Positions 1 to 6,893 of a DNA stretch of 64,000 bases are shown piece by piece. The stretch is from Kitasatospora sp. SolWspMP-SS2h. Lineage in GTDB: Bacteria; Actinomycetota; Actinomycetes; Streptomycetales; Streptomycetaceae. The position numbers were made by a program, and so were the translations under genes. The stretch lies in NCBI RefSeq assembly GCF_003259315.1, contig NZ_QLLT01000018.1, positions 1 to 64,000 on the forward strand, given 5' to 3'. The notes under the pieces were generated by a model, which ran no database searches, was not told the origin of the DNA, and saw only the letters and a program-made list of their open reading frames with translations. Position 1 is the first letter of the stretch. The number at the start of each line of letters is the position of its first letter.

Positions 1-1350
1 GAGGGGCTGGTCCCAGGTGCCGGCGGGGAGTTGGGTGGTGACCAGGGCGGCGATCAGGGTGCCGACGACGGCGGTGCCGACGCTGCTGCCGACCTCCTGG
101 GCGGTGTCGTTGAGGGCGGTGCCCATCGAGGTGCGGTTCTCGGGCATCTTCTCGACCAGGGCGATGGCGCAGATGGTCATGACGGTGCGCAGGCCGATCG
201 TCATCACCACCATGCAGAGCGCGATGGCGGTGTAGCCGTGCGAGACGCCCCAGGCGAGGCCGGCCAGGGAGGCGGCCAGGCAGGCGGCGCCGACCAGGCA
301 GGCGATGCGGTGGCCGAAGCGCTTGGCGAGCCATTCGGACAGCGGGGTGGCGGCGAGCATGGTGACGATGATGGGCAGGTTGGCGAGGCCGGCCCGCACG
401 GGGCTCCAGCCGTAGGCGTACTGGAAGTGCAGGATCAGGCCGAACATGACGGCGGCCATGGCGATGGCGGTGCCGGTCTGGGCGATGGCGGCGCCGCGGA
501 CGGTGCCGTTGGCGAACAGTTTCAGGTCGAGCATGGGGGCGGCGGTGCGGCGCTCGTGCCGGACGAACACCGCGCCCGCCAGCAGGGCGCCGAGGATCGA
601 GCCGAGGGTGGGGGCGGAGGTCCAGCCGTGGTCGACGCCGCTGGTGAGCGCGTAGCAGGCGAGGCCGATGGTGGCGACGCTGAGGAGCGCGCCGGGCAGG
701 TCGAGGCGGTCGCGGGTGAGGTCTTCGGGCCGGTCGGCGGGGACGCCCAGGCGCACGCCGATGGCGGCGATCAGTGCGATCGGGGCGTTGACGAGCAGGA
801 GCCACTGCCATGTGACGTGGGCCAGGGCGGTGCCGCCGAGCAGCGGGCCCAGGACGAAGCCGGACATGCCGACGATGATCATGACGGTCATGGCGCGCAT
901 CCGCAGTGCCGCGTCGTCGAAGAGCCGGAAGACCAGGGAGTTGGTGATCGGGGCCATGGCCGCGGCGGCGATGCCGAGGCCGGCCCGCAGGGCGATCAGC
1001 TGCCCGGTGCCGGTGACGGCGGCGACGCCGAGGCTGAGCAGGCCGAACGCGGCGAGGCCGGCCAGCAGGACGCGGCGCCGGCCGAGCCGGTCGGCCATCG
1101 ATCCGGCGGTCAGCAGCAGGCCGCCGAAGGTGAGCGAGTACGCGCCGGTGACCCACTGGAGGGCGGTGGTGCCGCCGCCCAGGTCGCGGCCGATGGTGGG
1201 CAGCGCGATCGAGAGCAGGGTGTTGTCGACCATCTCGACGAAGAAGGCCAGGCAGAGCGCGGCCAGCGGGATCCAGGCCGCGCGCAGCGACGGATAGGTG
1301 CGCGGTGCCGCTGCTGGGGCGGCGGCGGTGGTGGTTTCGGTGCCGGCCAT
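1..1350 (-). CDS. DHA2-family MFS drug-efflux transporter (C-terminus cut by window edge)
   Basis: Proton-driven multidrug exporter of the 14-helix EmrB/QacA (DHA2) type, in the plasma membrane. The visible 450 residues begin with a short Ala/Thr-rich tail and then helix 1 (IPLAALCLAFFVEMVDNTLL), in which the acidic D/N pair typical of DHA2 proteins is present. The family motif A region reads ADRLGRRR after helix 2, and motif C-like glycines (GFVLGPLLGG) follow in helix 5. The ATG at 1350 has GAGG about 6 nt upstream. The reading frame is still open at base 1, so the last helices lie outside the window. No regulator is visible beside it, so the drug substrate cannot be inferred. Confidence 0.9.
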   Translation of the reverse strand, partial: MAGTETTTAAAPAAAPRTYPSLRAAWIPLAALCLAFFVEMVDNTLLSIALPTIGRDLGGGTTALQWVTGAYSLTFGGLLLTAGSMADRLGRRRVLLAGLAAFGLLSLGVAAVTGTGQLIALRAGLGIAAAAMAPITNSLVFRLFDDAALRMRAMTVMIIVGMSGFVLGPLLGGTALAHVTWQWLLLVNAPIALIAAIGVRLGVPADRPEDLTRDRLDLPGALLSVATIGLACYALTSGVDHGWTSAPTLGSILGALLAGAVFVRHERRTAAPMLDLKLFANGTVRGAAIAQTGTAIAMAAVMFGLILHFQYAYGWSPVRAGLANLPIIVTMLAATPLSEWLAKRFGHRIACLVGAACLAASLAGLAWGVSHGYTAIALCMVVMTIGLRTVMTICAIALVEKMPENRTSMGTALNDTAQEVGSSVGTAVVGTLIAALVTTQLPAGTWDQPL

Positions 1351-1369
1351 GGCGGCCTCCTCTCGGGAC

Positions 1370-1405
1370 GGGTGTCAGGGCGGGTGTCAGGGCGGGTGTC
1401 GGGGT
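1370..1405. repeat. 12-bp tandem repeat, 3 units, upstream of MFS gene
   Basis: Three consecutive 12-bp units (GGGTGTCAGGGC, one exact copy and one with two changes) lie 20 bp upstream of the MFS start codon, in the leader or promoter region. The rest of the gap to 1666 (about 260 bp) shows no gene that I can support. Confidence 0.7.
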
Positions 1406-1666
1406 GAGCGTCGCGGTGGGCGTCGCGGTGCATCGCTGCCGTCCGCACTGCCGCCGTGGCGCTGCCGCCCGTCTCCTCAGAGCGTGCGGGAGCGCGCCGA
1501 CAGGCCGCTGTCATCCCACTGACAGCCGGCCGACAGTCCGCCGACAGCGGGGGCGGGCGGCCACCAGGGGTTCCATCCGCTCCCACGCCGCGTCCGTCAA
1601 CCCGCCTCGGCCTGCCACAAGACCAATGACCGGACACGCCTCGGAAGCACGCGGGTCCGCCCGGCG

Positions 1667-2068
1667 TCAGATCGCGATAAGTCGGATCCGGGAGCCGCAG
1701 AGTTTCGCCATGTCGTCGACGTCCGAGGTGAGCAGGGCCACCGGTCCCGGCCGGCGGAGCGCCGTCTCGGCGACCGTGGCGTCGATGGCGTACTTGTGAC
1801 CGTGCAGCCCGGCCGGTCCGAGAAGCTCCGCGGAGGCTCTGGCCGCGTGCTCGGTCACGGGCTCGGTCCTGACCTGCGAGAGCACCCGGTTCGGCCGGGC
1901 GGGGTTCGCCCCGGCCCGCGAGATCTCCACGAGGGTGTTGACGCCGGCGACCAGGCCGGCCCCCGTCGAGTGGAAAGCCTTGATCATCGCGAGCAGTTCC
2001 CGGTCCTGCGAGATCCAGGCGGACATTCCCCGGGAGTCCAGCACGACGGTCCCGATCCGCACGCTCAC
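1667..2068 (-). CDS. PIN-domain ribonuclease toxin, VapC-like
   Basis: Probable toxin of a type II toxin-antitoxin pair; PIN proteins are Mg-dependent RNases. The 133-residue protein has the PIN acidic residues in order: Asp in VVLDSRG near residue 10, Glu in NTLVEISR near 45, Asp in AIDATVAE near 98, and the Asp cluster TSDVDDM near 117. The GTG start (2068) overlaps the antitoxin TGA by 4 bp (GTGA), which indicates translational coupling and fixes the start. The gene order antitoxin then toxin is the usual one. A functional toxin is plausible because all acidic positions are intact. Confidence 0.8.
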   Translation of the reverse strand: MSVRIGTVVLDSRGMSAWISQDRELLAMIKAFHSTGAGLVAGVNTLVEISRAGANPARPNRVLSQVRTEPVTEHAARASAELLGPAGLHGHKYAIDATVAETALRRPGPVALLTSDVDDMAKLCGSRIRLIAI

Positions 2069-2313
2069 GCGGCAGCCCCTCCGCCGCCCGGCTCGGACGG
2101 ACCCGGAATCCTCGCGTGCGCGGCGGCGAGCTCCTCCTCCGTGAACGCGCCGTGCTCTTCCTCGTACTGCCGGAGTTCCTCCGCGACCGGTTGATGCCCG
2201 ATCTGCCGGGCCACGGCTTCCGCGACGTAGCCGGAGACGTTGTCGGTGAGTTTCTTCAGCTCGGCCACCTGCTCGGTGGGCAGGGTGACCGTGATGCGCG
2301 TGGTAGCCGCCAT
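2065..2313 (-). CDS. Ribbon-helix-helix antitoxin, partner of the PIN toxin
   Basis: Small 82-residue antitoxin. The N-terminus TTRITVTLPTEQVAELKKL is a typical ribbon-helix-helix (CopG/VapB-type) DNA-binding strand and helix. It is followed by an acidic, flexible toxin-binding tail (QYEEEHGAFTEEELAAA) and a Gly/Ala end. I chose the ATG at 2313 because the longer in-frame extension upstream is not RHH-like. It lies directly upstream of, and overlaps, the toxin start. As in other TA operons, the pair probably represses its own promoter in the gap before 2377; this is inferred, and no operator is proven by eye. Confidence 0.8.
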   Translation of the reverse strand: MAATTRITVTLPTEQVAELKKLTDNVSGYVAEAVARQIGHQPVAEELRQYEEEHGAFTEEELAAAHARIPGPSEPGGGGAAA

Positions 2314-2365
2314 GAAGCAAGCACACTTACGGTATGCACGCTCCGGCCGGACTTTCGGCGGCATG

Positions 2366-2592
2366 GGGTCGGTGCCATGCGACTGAGTACAGTGATCCTC
2401 CCCGTCCACCGGTGGAGCGAGGGGCGGCAGGTCTGGCGGCGGGCCGAGGAACTGGGGTTCCACGCGGCCTACACGTACGACCACCTGAGCTGGCAAAGCT
2501 TCCGGGAGGAGCCGTGGTTCGGGTCGGTGCCGACGCTGACGGCGGCGGCCACGGCGACCGAGCGGATCAGGCTGGGGACGCTGCTGACCTCG
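2366..2592. repeat. Direct repeat, copy 1 (227 bp, monooxygenase 5' end)
   Basis: Near-identical to 3924-4150, in the same orientation, at a fixed offset of 1558 bp. I count eight mismatches by eye and no gaps. The copy starts 11 bp before the ATG of the monooxygenase reading frame and ends abruptly at GACCTCG, after which the two sequences are unrelated. The two copies bracket the DUF433/PIN-like toxin-antitoxin module. Confidence 0.9.
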
Positions 2593-2622
2593 GTCAAGCC
2601 TCGTTCACCTGTCGCATGCTGA
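2377..2622 (+). pseudogene. Truncated copy of LLM-class monooxygenase
   Basis: This 81-codon frame repeats the first 72 residues of the intact gene at 3935 with only a few changes (for example WQS for WRS). It then runs into unrelated sequence and stops at 2622. It contains only the first strand-helix units of the TIM barrel, so it cannot be an active enzyme. Its start codon and 11 bp of leader are conserved, so a short peptide could still be made. It is a product of segmental duplication, not an independent small gene. Confidence 0.85.
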
Positions 2623-2681
2623 CCTGCGAAGACCTGTAGTTGCGCCCGTCCGACGCGTAGCTCGTTCTCACGGCTCGCGCC

Positions 2682-3143
2682 TCATGCACTCCCGGCGGTA
2701 GGCCAGTGCTTCGGAGGAGTCGAGGCGGGATTCACGATTCGCAGCCGGCTCTGATGCGACGGGTCGATCGAAGTGAGGGACAGCAGGAGTTGGCCTGTTG
2801 CGCATTCGAGCTCGGTCAAGGCGTGTGGCAGACCGGCGCAGACAGTGGCGACAGCCGCGCCCAGGCCGACGAGGCCCCCGTGCTTGTGATTGTGGCGGTA
2901 CTCAATCCTGTGCAGGCCCGATCCGGCGATCGCCACAACCTCCAGCGGGCGAGCCATCTGCTTGGTGTCGTTGGTGAGCACGACCTGGAAGCCTGCTGAG
3001 GCTGCCCGCGCGTAGAGCTCGACGTCTTTGGTGCCTGCCCAGCCGACGATCTCTGCCACGTGTTGAAGTTCGTGCTGTTTCAGCAGCAACTGGGCCATTC
3101 ACGCCAAAGGCAGGGGGACGTTCTCGTCGAACAGGATTTTCAA
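2682..3143 (-). pseudogene. PIN-like (VapC45/DUF5615-type) toxin interrupted by in-frame TGA
   Basis: The frame opens with a TTG at 3143 that overlaps the DUF433 antitoxin stop by 4 bp (TTGA). It encodes KILFDENVPLPLA, the expected N-terminus of the PIN-like toxins paired with DUF433 proteins. Codon 15 (3101-3099) is TGA; a single C-to-T change from CGA (Arg) would produce it. An ATG follows at once (TGAATG), and the frame continues for 138 residues with the family core: GWAGTKDVELYARA, VVLTNDTKQM, HRIEYRHNHK and a C-terminal PPKHWP. The first acidic residues (DEN) are therefore cut off from the rest. Either the toxin is inactivated, or the remainder is made by reinitiation at the adjacent ATG. 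Read-through of TGA is possible but unsupported. Confidence 0.75.
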
Positions 3144-3787
3144 GAGGCAGCCTGCCGGAATCCTTCATCCGAGCAACTGTCCACATAGGCGGTGAAGTCA
3201 GCAGCGTCGCGGGCAGCTTCCGCGGTGACACCGGGATAGAAGTCCCTGACCGACTCCGGCGGGACGCCGTCCTTGAGTAGGGCAGCGACTTCGGCAGCAG
3301 GGACACGCGTCCCCTCGATCACAGGTTCGCCGCCACGTACCAGCGGGTCCACGGACAGATGCTCTCTGGGTTGCAGGAGACTCGGGATCTGGCGGCCGTT
3401 GCGGTAGAACGGGGCGAGTACGTCGACCATCTCGTGGATGACCAGGTTGCCGCGCTTCTGCACCAGGTCCACAGCGTGATCCGGCGCAGCCAGGTAGATG
3501 GTGTCGGTGCTGGCCACCAATCGGTAGCTCGAAAGGTGTTCGTGCTCGTTGAGATCGTCGCGCAGGGTGTCCAGCGCGCGCCGGACCTTCTGGAGCGAAG
3601 TGTCCTGACGCAGATGGACGCATGCGCGAAGGGCCACGACATCCCGGAAGGAGTAGAGGATCGGCCGAGAGGCCGAGAGCTCCGGGACCAGTACGGCTCC
3701 GCGTACAGCTGTGGCCCTGCGCCAGTGCGACAACTGGCGCAGAGTGGCACCGGACAGCGCGGCGGCAAGCTTGGGCTCGTACGACAA
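3140..3787 (-). CDS. DUF433 antitoxin with N-terminal MerR-like HTH
   Basis: 215-residue antitoxin-type protein. The N-terminal 75 residues (SYEPKLAAALSGATLRQLSH, then a region with LYSFRDVVALR) match the MerR-like helix-turn-helix found fused to DUF433. The C-terminal DUF433 carries VRGGEPVIEGTRVPAAEVAAL and the EAARDAADFTAYVD tail. I chose the TTG at 3787, which gives SYEPKL at position 2, because GGAGG lies 8 nt upstream. The alternative GTG nine bases upstream sits on top of that Shine-Dalgarno. Its stop overlaps the start of the broken PIN-like toxin. GC content is visibly lower than in the neighbours, which suggests acquired DNA. If the toxin is dead this antitoxin is an orphan. Confidence 0.8.
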   Translation of the reverse strand: MSYEPKLAAALSGATLRQLSHWRRATAVRGAVLVPELSASRPILYSFRDVVALRACVHLRQDTSLQKVRRALDTLRDDLNEHEHLSSYRLVASTDTIYLAAPDHAVDLVQKRGNLVIHEMVDVLAPFYRNGRQIPSLLQPREHLSVDPLVRGGEPVIEGTRVPAAEVAALLKDGVPPESVRDFYPGVTAEAARDAADFTAYVDSCSDEGFRQAAS

Positions 3788-3923
3788 CTGCGGCACCTCC
3801 CTGGCCTCGTTCGGCAGTCGCCCGAACCGTACTTCATGGTCCCGTAGTGCCGGCCTGACTGCCACGATTTCACCCGACTCAGCGACTCTCTGCAGATCGG
3901 ATCGCCGACGCGACGAACGCGTA

Positions 3924-4150
3924 GGGTCGGGGCCATGCGACTGAGCACGGTGATCCTCCCCATCCACCGGTGGAGCGAGGGGCGGCAGGTCTGGCGGCGG
4001 GCCGAGGAACTGGGGTTCCACGCGGCGTACACGTACGACCACCTGAGCTGGCGGAGCTTCCGGGAGGAGCCGTGGTTCGGGTCGGTGCCGACGCTGACGG
4101 CGGCGGCCACGGCGACCGAGCGGATCAGGCTGGGGACGCTGGTGACCTCG
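3924..4150. repeat. Direct repeat, copy 2 (227 bp, within intact monooxygenase)
   Basis: Partner of 2366-2592 (eight mismatches). This copy continues into the complete monooxygenase gene, so it is probably the original copy. Recombination between the two copies would delete the DUF433/PIN-like module and leave one intact monooxygenase gene. Confidence 0.9.
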
Positions 4151-4822
4151 CCGAACTTCCGGCATCCGGTGACGTTGGCGAAGGAGCTGATCACGCTGGA
4201 CGACGTGTCGGGCGGGCGGTTGACGTTGGGGATCGGGGCGGGCGGGGTCGGGTTCGACGCGACGGCGCTGGGGCAGGAGGCGTGGTCGGCGCGGGAGCGG
4301 GCGGACCGGTTCGGGGAGTTCGTGGGGCTGTTGGACGCGTTGCTGCGCGATGACGCGGTGACCCGGGAGGGGACGTACTACTCGGCGGTGGAGGCGCGGA
4401 ACATCCCGGGGTGCGTGCAGGTGCCGCGGGTGCCGTTCTACGTGGCGGCGACCGGGCCGCGCGGGCTGCGGCTGGCGGCCGAGTACGGGCAGGGCTGGGT
4501 GACGTACGGGGACCCGAAGGGGCCGGCGGAGGTGCCGGTGGAGCAGGCGCCCGGGGTGGTCGCGCGGCAGGTGGAGAAGCTGGCGGCGGCGTGCGAGGCG
4601 GCCGGGCGGGACGTCGGGGAGCTGGAGAAGGTGCTGCTCCAGGGTTCGACGGCGGAGCAGCCGCTGGAGTCGGTGGACGCGTTCGTCGACTGGGCCGGGA
4701 CGTACCGGGAGGTGGGGATCACCGAACTGGTGGTGCACTGGCCGGTGCCGGACTCGGTCTTCGCGGGCGACCTCGCGGTCTTCGAGAAGATCGCCACCGA
4801 GGGCCTGGCGCAGCTGGGCTGA
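3935..4822 (+). CDS. LLM-class (luciferase-like) F420/flavin-dependent oxidoreductase
   Basis: 295-residue TIM-barrel oxidoreductase of the bacterial luciferase-like superfamily; in actinobacteria these use F420 or FMN. Family features in order: AEELGFHAAYTYDHL near 25-40, ERIRLGTLVTSPNFRHP near 68-84, the GGRLTLGIGAGG loop near 97-108 that usually contacts cofactor phosphate, and the FYVAATGPRGLRLAA strand near 168. The substrate is unknown. The gene is divergent from the DUF433 antitoxin, and its first 216 coding bases are duplicated upstream. The ATG at 3935 is conserved in both copies. Confidence 0.88.
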   Translation: MRLSTVILPIHRWSEGRQVWRRAEELGFHAAYTYDHLSWRSFREEPWFGSVPTLTAAATATERIRLGTLVTSPNFRHPVTLAKELITLDDVSGGRLTLGIGAGGVGFDATALGQEAWSARERADRFGEFVGLLDALLRDDAVTREGTYYSAVEARNIPGCVQVPRVPFYVAATGPRGLRLAAEYGQGWVTYGDPKGPAEVPVEQAPGVVARQVEKLAAACEAAGRDVGELEKVLLQGSTAEQPLESVDAFVDWAGTYREVGITELVVHWPVPDSVFAGDLAVFEKIATEGLAQLG

Positions 4823-4983
4823 GCGGCGGGCGGTCGGGCAGTCGGGCGGGCGGGAGTCGACGTGCCGGGAGGGGAAGGCGCCCACCCCGGACGTCGCGGC
4901 CTGACCGCCCCGGCGGGTCCGGGCCGGTGCGGTCGCGTTCCCGGGCAGGTCCGGTTGCCGGGCGAGTGCGCGAAGATGGACGG

Positions 4984-5796
4984 ATGACCGCCTTTCCGCG
5001 CCCCCGCCTGATCGCCACCGACCTCGACGGCACCCTGCTGTGCTCCGGCGGCACGGTGACCACCCGGACGGCCGCCGCGCTGGCCGCCGCCGAGGCCGCC
5101 GGGGTGCAGGTGGTGTTCGTCACCGGGCGGCCGCCGCGCTGGATGCAGCACCTGGGCGCGCACATCGGCGGCCACGGCGTGGCGATCTGTTCCAACGGCG
5201 GCGCGGTGGTGGACGTCCGGCGCGGGGAACTGCTGGAGACCTATCCGTTCGACCCGACCCGGACGCTGTCCGTGACGGACCTGATCCGGGCCGAACTGCC
5301 CGGCACCGCCTTCGCGTTCGAGTTCCCGGGCGGCTTCGCCCGGGAGCCCGGGTACGACGTGGTGATGTGGGAGTCCGACAAGGAGCACCCGGTCGGCACC
5401 GCCGCGGAGCTGCTCGCCGCCGGGCAGGTCGACGGCCTGTTCAAGGTGCTCGGCAAGCACCCCGACCTGGCCCCGGACGAGTTCCTGGATCGGGCCCGGG
5501 CCGCGGTCGGCCCGCTCGCCGAGGTCACCCGCTCCAGCCCGATCCCGCTGGTCGAGATCAGCGCCCCGGGTGTCACCAAGGCCAGCAGCCTGGCCCGCTG
5601 GTGCGCCCAGCAGGGCATCGAGGCCGCCGAGGTGGTCGCCTTCGGCGACATGCCCAACGACCTGGAGATGCTCGCCTGGGCCGGCCAGTCGTACGCCGTC
5701 GCCAACGCCCACCCGCTGGTGCTGGCCGCGGTCGCCCGGCACACCGTGAGCAACGAGCACGACGGCGTCGCGGCGGTCATCGAGACGCTGATCTGA
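4984..5796 (+). CDS. HAD-superfamily Cof-type sugar/nucleotide phosphatase
   Basis: 270-residue phosphatase of the Cof/YidA (HAD IIB) group. Motif I is ATDLDGTLL near residues 12-20 (nucleophile first Asp, general acid second Asp). Motif II is the Thr in VVFVTGRPP near 52, motif III the Lys in VTKASSL near 195, and motif IV FGDMPNDLEML near 220. A type-IIB cap lies between motifs II and III. The natural substrate cannot be deduced. The gene converges with the DUF72 gene, leaving a 30-bp gap. Confidence 0.88.
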   Translation: MTAFPRPRLIATDLDGTLLCSGGTVTTRTAAALAAAEAAGVQVVFVTGRPPRWMQHLGAHIGGHGVAICSNGGAVVDVRRGELLETYPFDPTRTLSVTDLIRAELPGTAFAFEFPGGFAREPGYDVVMWESDKEHPVGTAAELLAAGQVDGLFKVLGKHPDLAPDEFLDRARAAVGPLAEVTRSSPIPLVEISAPGVTKASSLARWCAQQGIEAAEVVAFGDMPNDLEMLAWAGQSYAVANAHPLVLAAVARHTVSNEHDGVAAVIETLI

Positions 5797-5826
5797 CCCG
5801 TTCCGGAGCGGTCGCGCCCGCAGCGG

Positions 5827-6771
5827 TCACCCGTCCAGGTCCAGTCCCAGGTCCAGGGTCAGCTCCTCCACCCGGTCCTCCGCCCGGTCCTCCGCCGGGT
5901 CCGGGTCCGGTCGCGGGTCCAGGCCCAGCAGGCCCGCCATCGTGCCGGCGGCCCGGACGGCGGCGTCGGCGCAGCAGTTGTTGAACAGGACGTGCACCTC
6001 CCGGGTCCGCTCGGCCATCGCGTGCACGCGCTCCACCCAGGGGGCCAGCTCGCCGGGCGTGTAGTCGTGGCGGAAGCGGTCCTCCTTGGAGCCGGTGCCC
6101 CAGGCCCGGCTGCGGCCGTGGAGGCGGACCACCGCGAGGTCCGGCGAGGTGACCGGGGCGACCGGCGGGACGGAGGTGGGCAGGCCCTGCGCGGTGTCCA
6201 CGGCCACGGCGGGCGTGCCCAGCTCGGTCAGCAGGCCGGAGGTGGCGGCGGCCAGCTCCGGCCGCCACCAGTCGGGGTGGCGGAACTCCACCGCCACCGG
6301 CCACCCCGCGGTGCGCTCCCGGCAGGCCCGCAGCAGGGCCCGGGACTGCTCGTCCGGGGCCAGCCACGGCGGGAACTGGAAGAGCAGGGTGCCGAGGCGG
6401 TCGGCCCGGCGCAGCGGTTCGAGGGCGCCGGCGAACCGGGCCCACACCTCGTCCAGCAGCTCCGGGTCGTCCTTCCGGGCCAGGGCCGGCCGCAGGTCGG
6501 CGGGCATCGCGGCCGACCGGGTGGGGTGGCCGGTGAGCAGCGAGAACGCCTTCACGTCGAAGCGGAAGCCGGCGGGCGTGCGCGCGACCCACAGCTCGCT
6601 GTTACGGGTGCTGGGCAGCGCGTAGTACGTGGCGTCCACCTCGACCAGCGGGAACCGGGACGCGTAGTGGCGCAGCCTGCCCTCCGCGTCGCGCCGGCCC
6701 TTCGGGTACCAGCCGCTGGCCAGCAGCTCCTTGTCCGTCCAGGAACAGGCGCCGACCCGGATCTCTCCCAT
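5827..6771 (-). CDS. DUF72 (YecE-like) family protein
   Basis: 314-residue member of the DUF72/YecE family, predicted TIM-barrel proteins of unknown biochemical role. The N-terminal family signature is clear (EIRVGACSWTDKELL, then YPKGRRDAEGRLRHYASRF and VEVDATYYALPS), followed by FRFDVKAFSLLTGH, and VAVEFRHPDWW in the middle. The protein ends in a low-complexity acidic tail rich in DPD, AED and LDLG made by short repeats in the DNA, probably disordered. The start ATG at 6771 gives the conserved N-terminus. Confidence 0.85.
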   Translation of the reverse strand: MGEIRVGACSWTDKELLASGWYPKGRRDAEGRLRHYASRFPLVEVDATYYALPSTRNSELWVARTPAGFRFDVKAFSLLTGHPTRSAAMPADLRPALARKDDPELLDEVWARFAGALEPLRRADRLGTLLFQFPPWLAPDEQSRALLRACRERTAGWPVAVEFRHPDWWRPELAAATSGLLTELGTPAVAVDTAQGLPTSVPPVAPVTSPDLAVVRLHGRSRAWGTGSKEDRFRHDYTPGELAPWVERVHAMAERTREVHVLFNNCCADAAVRAAGTMAGLLGLDPRPDPDPAEDRAEDRVEELTLDLGLDLDG

Positions 6772-6838
6772 GGACCGCGCCTTCCCCGTCGGGGCCCGGC
6801 CTAACGACCCGGTCCGGGCGGATCGGTCCGGACGGCCC

Positions 6839-6893
6839 GGAGGCGGGTCGGAGGCGGCCCGGAGGCGGGTCGGAGGCGGGTCAGAGGCGGGCC
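6839..6893. repeat. 11-bp tandem repeat (5 units) containing the sensor-kinase stop codon
   Basis: Five 11-bp units based on GGAGGCGGGTC run from 6839 to 6893. The stop codon of the sensor kinase (TCA on this strand, 6881-6883) falls at the join of units four and five, so the array covers the last codons and the 3' flank. Unit five differs at one base (AGAGG for GGAGG), and that change creates the TGA. Confidence 0.85.

Noticed and set aside
2366-4150. Insertion sequence flanked by target-site duplications
   Set aside because: There is no transposase or terminal inverted repeats, and 227-bp repeats are far too long for target duplication.
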